NCBI GenBank assembly: GCA_047618565.1
Contig: JBLHKW010000044.1
Coordinates: 1 to 34,349, forward strand
DNA length: 34,349 nucleotides
Source: JBLHKW01 sp047618565
Lineage (GTDB): Bacteria; Planctomycetota; UBA1135; GCA-002686595
Direction of reading: 5' to 3'
A program made the translations under genes and the position numbers. This document shows, one piece after another, positions 30,832-34,349 of this stretch. The first letter of the stretch is position 1. The number at the start of each line of letters is the position of its first letter. The notes beneath the pieces were generated by a model. That model saw nothing but the letters and a program-made list of their open reading frames with translations. It was not told the DNA's origin and did not search any database.

Positions 30832-33160
30832 CATCCGCGGCCCCCAGCCGCCCTGGGAGTCCGGCTTTCAGGTCATCGGCAAGCCGCGCCGCAAGGTCGA
30901 CGGGCTCGCCAAGGCGACCGGCCAGGCCGTGTACACCGACGACATCCAGTTGCCGGGCATGCTGCACGCCAAGACCCTGCGCAGCCCGCACGCGCACGCG
31001 CTGATCAAGTCGATCGACACCTCGCGCGCGCTCGCGCTCGCGGGCGTGCACGCGGTCATCACCGGCGCGGACATGCCCGTGTGCTACGGCGTCATCCCGT
31101 GGACCCCGGACGAGAACGCGCTGGCGGTCGACAAGGTGCGCTTCATCGGGGACGAGGTTGCGGCCGTGGCGGCCATCGACGAGGACACCGCGAATCAGGC
31201 GCTCGAGCTGATCGACGTCGAGTACGAGGTCCTGCACGCCTACCTGGATCCGCAGGATGCCCTGACGCGCGCCGAGCCCACGATCCACGAGAACAAGCGC
31301 GGCAACAACGTCTCCAAGCATGTCGCCCTGGATTTCGGCGACGTGGACGCGGGCCTGGCGGCGGCCGACGCGGTGGTCGAGGACGACTACTCCTTCCACG
31401 GTTCCACCCACGCCGCGATCGAGCCCCATTGCGCCGTCGCGACGTTCGGAGCCGACGGACTGCTGACGCTCTGGTCGGCGACGCAGATCACCCACTACGT
31501 GCACCGCGCCCTGAGCGCCGTGCTCGAGCTCGAGCCCCAGAAGATACGCGTCATCCAGCCCTGCCTGGGCGGCGCCTTCGGGGGCAAGTCGGATCCCTTC
31601 AGCCTCGAGTTCTGCGTCTCCAAGCTGGCGATGATCACGGGCCGCCCGGTCAAGATGCTCTGGACGCGCGAGGAGGTCTTCTACGCGCACCGCGGCCGGC
31701 ACCCGATGAGCCTGCATTACAAGTCGGGTATCAAGAGCGACGGTACCCTGACTGCGGTCGATGCGAAGATCCTGATCGACGGAGGCTCCTACAGCTCCTT
31801 CGGCCTGGTCACGACGTACTACTCAGGCCAGCTGCTCAGTGGCCCCTACGACTTCCCGAGCTACCGCTTCAACTCCACGCGCGTCTTCACCAACAAGCCG
31901 CCCTGTGGACCGAAACGCGGCCACGGTTCGGTGCAGCCGCGCTTCGCCTTCGAGGTGCAGCTCGACCAGCTGGCGGAGAAGATCGGCATGGATCCGATCG
32001 AGGTGCGGCGCAAGAACAACCTCGGCCAGAACACCCACACGGTCAACGGCCAGCGCATCACGTCCAACGGATTCCTGCAGTGCCTGGATTCGGTGGAAGC
32101 TGCCAGCGGGTGGAAAGAGCGGCGCGGCAAGCTGCCCTTCGGGCGCGGCCTGGGCGTGGCCGGCTCCATGTACATCACCGGGACGAACTATCCGATCTAC
32201 CCCAACGAGATGCCCCAGGCGGGTATCCAGCTGAAGGTCGATCGCTCCGGGTTGGTGACCGCCTTCACCGGCGGCAACGACATCGGCCAGGGCTCGAATT
32301 CCGTGGTGGCCTACATCGTGGCCGAGGAGCTGGGTCTCTCGGTCGAGCACGTGCGCGTGGTCGCGGCCGACACGGATCTTTGCCCGGTCGACCTCGGCGC
32401 CTACTCGTCGCGCGTGACGTTCATGGTCGGCAACGCCACCATCGACGCCTGTCGCAAGCTGCGCAAGCAGGTCGTCACGGCCCTCGGCGAGGCCTGGAAG
32501 GTCGCGCCCGCGCGCGTGCGATTGATCCAGGGCAAGGCCATCGACCTGGAGGATCCCGAGCGCGCGATCGACATGCGCGAGGCCTTCACCATCGCCGAGG
32601 CGCGCTTCGACACCCTGGGCGCCACGGGCTCGTACAACACACCGAAGCTCGGCGGCGACTACCGTGGCGGCTCGATCGGCGCATCGCCGGCCTACTCGTT
32701 CACCGCGCACGTGGTCGAGGTCGCCGTCGATCCCGAGACCGGCCGCGTGACCTGCGAGAAGGTCTGGTGCGCCCACGACTGCGGCCGCGCCCTCAACCCG
32801 ACCCTGGTCGCGGGCCAGATCGAAGGCTCGGTCTACATGGGCATCGCCGAGGCTCTGCTCGAGGACCACGCGGTCAACCGCTTCGGCCTACACGCGGGCC
32901 CGTCCCTGCTGGACTACCGCATCCCGACCTCACTCGACACGCCCGAGATCGAGGCCTCGATCATCGAGAGCCTGGACCCGGAAGGTCCCTACGGCGCCAA
33001 GGAAGCCGGCGAAGGCCCGTTGCACTCCGCCATTCCGGCGCTGGCCAACGCGATCCACGATGCGGTCGGGATACGCATGAAACACCTGCCCTTCACCCCC
33101 GGCGCCGTGCTACGCGCCTTGCGCGAGCAGACGCCGAACCACGCAGGGAGCCACGCCTGA
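30818..33160 (+). CDS. hcrA: 4-hydroxybenzoyl-CoA reductase type, molybdopterin large subunit
   Basis: A 780-residue catalytic subunit that carries the molybdenum-pterin cofactor. The start at 30818 has GGAGG 7 nt upstream. Visible: GGAFGGK (251-257, cofactor binding), the TREEVFYAHRGRHPM block and TNKPPCGPKRGHGSVQPRFA, both typical of the 4-hydroxybenzoyl-CoA reductase branch. GGNDIGQGS and, near the end, GAKEAGEG follow, with Glu732 as the likely active-site glutamate. The enzyme removes the phenolic hydroxyl of 4-hydroxybenzoyl-CoA to give benzoyl-CoA in anaerobic aromatic degradation. Substrate assignment is by family; a related aryl-CoA is possible. The stop overlaps the start of hcrB (TGATG). 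Confidence 0.85.
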   Translation: MAARDIRGPQPPWESGFQVIGKPRRKVDGLAKATGQAVYTDDIQLPGMLHAKTLRSPHAHALIKSIDTSRALALAGVHAVITGADMPVCYGVIPWTPDENALAVDKVRFIGDEVAAVAAIDEDTANQALELIDVEYEVLHAYLDPQDALTRAEPTIHENKRGNNVSKHVALDFGDVDAGLAAADAVVEDDYSFHGSTHAAIEPHCAVATFGADGLLTLWSATQITHYVHRALSAVLELEPQKIRVIQPCLGGAFGGKSDPFSLEFCVSKLAMITGRPVKMLWTREEVFYAHRGRHPMSLHYKSGIKSDGTLTAVDAKILIDGGSYSSFGLVTTYYSGQLLSGPYDFPSYRFNSTRVFTNKPPCGPKRGHGSVQPRFAFEVQLDQLAEKIGMDPIEVRRKNNLGQNTHTVNGQRITSNGFLQCLDSVEAASGWKERRGKLPFGRGLGVAGSMYITGTNYPIYPNEMPQAGIQLKVDRSGLVTAFTGGNDIGQGSNSVVAYIVAEELGLSVEHVRVVAADTDLCPVDLGAYSSRVTFMVGNATIDACRKLRKQVVTALGEAWKVAPARVRLIQGKAIDLEDPERAIDMREAFTIAEARFDTLGATGSYNTPKLGGDYRGGSIGASPAYSFTAHVVEVAVDPETGRVTCEKVWCAHDCGRALNPTLVAGQIEGSVYMGIAEALLEDHAVNRFGLHAGPSLLDYRIPTSLDTPEIEASIIESLDPEGPYGAKEAGEGPLHSAIPALANAIHDAVGIRMKHLPFTPGAVLRALREQTPNHAGSHA

Positions 33161-34188
33161 TGCTGCGCCTGCCCAAGTTCGAACTCAGCGAGCCGACCAC
33201 GGTCGCGGAAGTCATCGCCCAGCTCGTGGCCGGCGGGGATCGTGCGCAGATCATCGCCGGCGGTACGGACCTCGTGCCGAACATGAAGCACGGACTGTTC
33301 GAGCCCGAGCTGGTCGTGTCCCTCGAGCGGGTCGAGGCCCTGCGAGGTATCCGTGCCGGTAGCGCGAGCGACGAGCCCATGGTCATCGGTGCCATGACGC
33401 GCATCTCCGAGGTCGCCGCGAGCGAACTCGTGCGCGAGCGCGCCCCGGCCCTGGCCCAGGCCGCGAGCCTGATCGCCGGACCGCAGCTGCGCACCATGGG
33501 CACGCTGGGCGGCAACGTGATGCTCGACACGCGCTGCCAGTGGTACAACCAGACCTACTTCTGGCGCAAGTCGCTCGGCTTCTGTCTGAAGAAGGACGGC
33601 GAGCTGTGCCACGTCGTCGCGGGCGGCAAGAAATGCGTCGCCGCGGCCAGCAACGACAGCGCACCTGCGCTGATGACCCTCGGCGCAACGCTACTCTTCG
33701 TGGGACCGGATGGGGAGCGCGAGGTCGCGATCTCGGACCTCTGGAAAGCGGACGGCATCGTCAACAAGAAGACCCTGCCCCACGAAGTCCTGACCGAGAT
33801 CAGGATCCCGGCCCAGGCCCCTGGCCACCGCGGAGCGTACGGCAAGCTGCGCGACCGGGAATCGATCGACTTTCCCCTGCTGGGTGTCGCCGCCCGCATC
33901 GACCTGGATGCGAACGGCAAGGTCGCGGATGCGGACATGGTGGTGGTCGCCCTGGCCGCGCGCCCGGTGCGCCTCAAGAAGGTGGCCGAGACCCTGGCCG
34001 GCACGACCCCCGGCGAGGACGACTTCGTGGCTGCGGCACGGGCCGTGGCGGAGGCCGCGTTCAAGCAGTGCCACCCGCTCGCCAACATTCCGGGCGACGA
34101 CGATTACCGGCGTGAGATGGTGCGCGTCTACGTGCGCCGCACGCTGCTCGCCGCGGCAGACGGCAGCGGCCCCGTCCACGCGGTCTAG
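33160..34188 (+). CDS. hcrB: 4-hydroxybenzoyl-CoA reductase type, FAD/[4Fe-4S] medium subunit
   Basis: A 342-residue FAD subunit. The start at 33160 overlaps the hcrA stop and has AGGGAG upstream. FAD motifs: AGGTDLVP (33-40) and TLGGN (115-119). An insert carries Cys126, Cys142, Cys150 and Cys159. That insert, with spacings 16, 8 and 9, is the signature of the HcrB branch, where it binds an extra [4Fe-4S] cluster; ordinary xanthine dehydrogenase and CO dehydrogenase FAD subunits lack it. The frame stays open for 2 kb upstream inside hcrA. That is a composition effect and not a fusion. No further gene of the pathway is within the window. Confidence 0.9.
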   Translation: MLRLPKFELSEPTTVAEVIAQLVAGGDRAQIIAGGTDLVPNMKHGLFEPELVVSLERVEALRGIRAGSASDEPMVIGAMTRISEVAASELVRERAPALAQAASLIAGPQLRTMGTLGGNVMLDTRCQWYNQTYFWRKSLGFCLKKDGELCHVVAGGKKCVAAASNDSAPALMTLGATLLFVGPDGEREVAISDLWKADGIVNKKTLPHEVLTEIRIPAQAPGHRGAYGKLRDRESIDFPLLGVAARIDLDANGKVADADMVVVALAARPVRLKKVAETLAGTTPGEDDFVAAARAVAEAAFKQCHPLANIPGDDDYRREMVRVYVRRTLLAAADGSGPVHAV

Positions 34189-34199
34189 CAGCCCGCCCT

Positions 34200-34349
34200 A
34201 AAAACTCCCTACTCGACTTCGCCCTCTCCGCCGCCGCTGCGTCGTGCTCGTCGAGCCGTGCTCAGCGGCCCTACAGGGCCGCCTCCGCCGTCTCGACTTC
34301 GCACTCCTTGCTGCGACGAAGATGGCTTCGTCTCGCTACGGGACTTTTT
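34200..34349. repeat. Large imperfect palindrome at the right edge
   Basis: The last 150 bp are arranged around a perfect GCGGCCCT-AC-AGGGCCGC stem (34265-34282). GTCGAG/CTCGAC (34250-34255, 34292-34297) lies outside it on the same axis. AAAAACTCCC (from 34200) faces GGGACTTTTT (to 34349) at the outer ends. A further GACGAAG-ATGG-CTTCGTC hairpin lies at 34315-34332, and an 11-nt direct repeat CTCGACTTCGC occurs at 34212 and 34292. It begins 12 nt after the hcrB stop and may continue beyond the window. It could be a dispersed palindromic repeat or MITE, and the T-run could also terminate transcription. Confidence 0.6.

Noticed and set aside
31081..33159. Open frame continuous with hcrB for 2 kb upstream, as if a 1035-residue fusion
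   Set aside because: The upstream part is an out-of-frame reading of hcrA (Arg/Pro-rich, no domains). hcrB has its own start and ribosome site at 33160.

Overview
The window is a GC-rich bacterial chromosome segment with about 16 kb of core transcription and translation genes on the minus strand, followed by about 17 kb of mixed accessory genes. No rRNA gene or taxon-defining marker is present. A Gram-negative-type bacterium, plausibly of the Planctomycetota, is my best inference from the protein style (secreted propeller, Ser-less alpha/beta hydrolase, NusG and EF-Tu sequence style). I hold it with moderate confidence only.

Region 1 (1-16.9 kb, minus strand; described in transcription order). 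Four tRNA genes, Thr(TGT)-Tyr(GTA)-Gly(TCC)-Thr(GGT), precede tuf. They have the same order and identity as the E. coli thrU-tyrU-glyT-thrT-tufB operon. Then come secE, nusG, rplK, rplA, rplJ, rplL, rpoB, rpoC, rpsL and rpsG. A strong intrinsic terminator follows rpsG. Beyond it lies a small gene that closely resembles the archaeal/eukaryotic Tsr3 (DUF367) rRNA aminocarboxypropyltransferase family. Next is a 202-bp MITE-like palindromic element, then an EF-G gene that runs off the left edge. Ribosomal protein S12 carries Arg at position 88, where Lys is nearly universal. That substitution is a known streptomycin-resistance and accuracy change.

Region 2 (16.9-18.7 kb, minus strand). A stand-alone receiver-domain protein is followed 8 nt later by aroC (chorismate synthase).

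Region 3 (18.9-28.9 kb, both strands). This holds a secreted alpha/beta-hydrolase-fold protein without its nucleophilic Ser, a secreted NHL-type propeller protein and an OPT-family transporter. A membrane-anchored phosphodiester-glycosidase-domain protein and an SGNH hydrolase form a likely two-gene envelope-glycan operon. A PhyH-type dioxygenase, RecQ helicase and a small conserved protein of unknown function complete the region.

Region 4 (29-34.3 kb, plus strand). A secreted protein of unknown function ends at an intrinsic terminator. A translationally coupled three-gene set follows, encoding a molybdenum hydroxylase of the 4-hydroxybenzoyl-CoA reductase type. Its FAD subunit carries the four-Cys insert that binds the extra [4Fe-4S] cluster. 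The window ends inside another large imperfect palindrome.

The best candidates for new biology are the Tsr3-like gene inside the str region, considered together with S12 Arg88, and the structured 202-bp element beside it. All family assignments come from reading the translated sequence; no database search was run.
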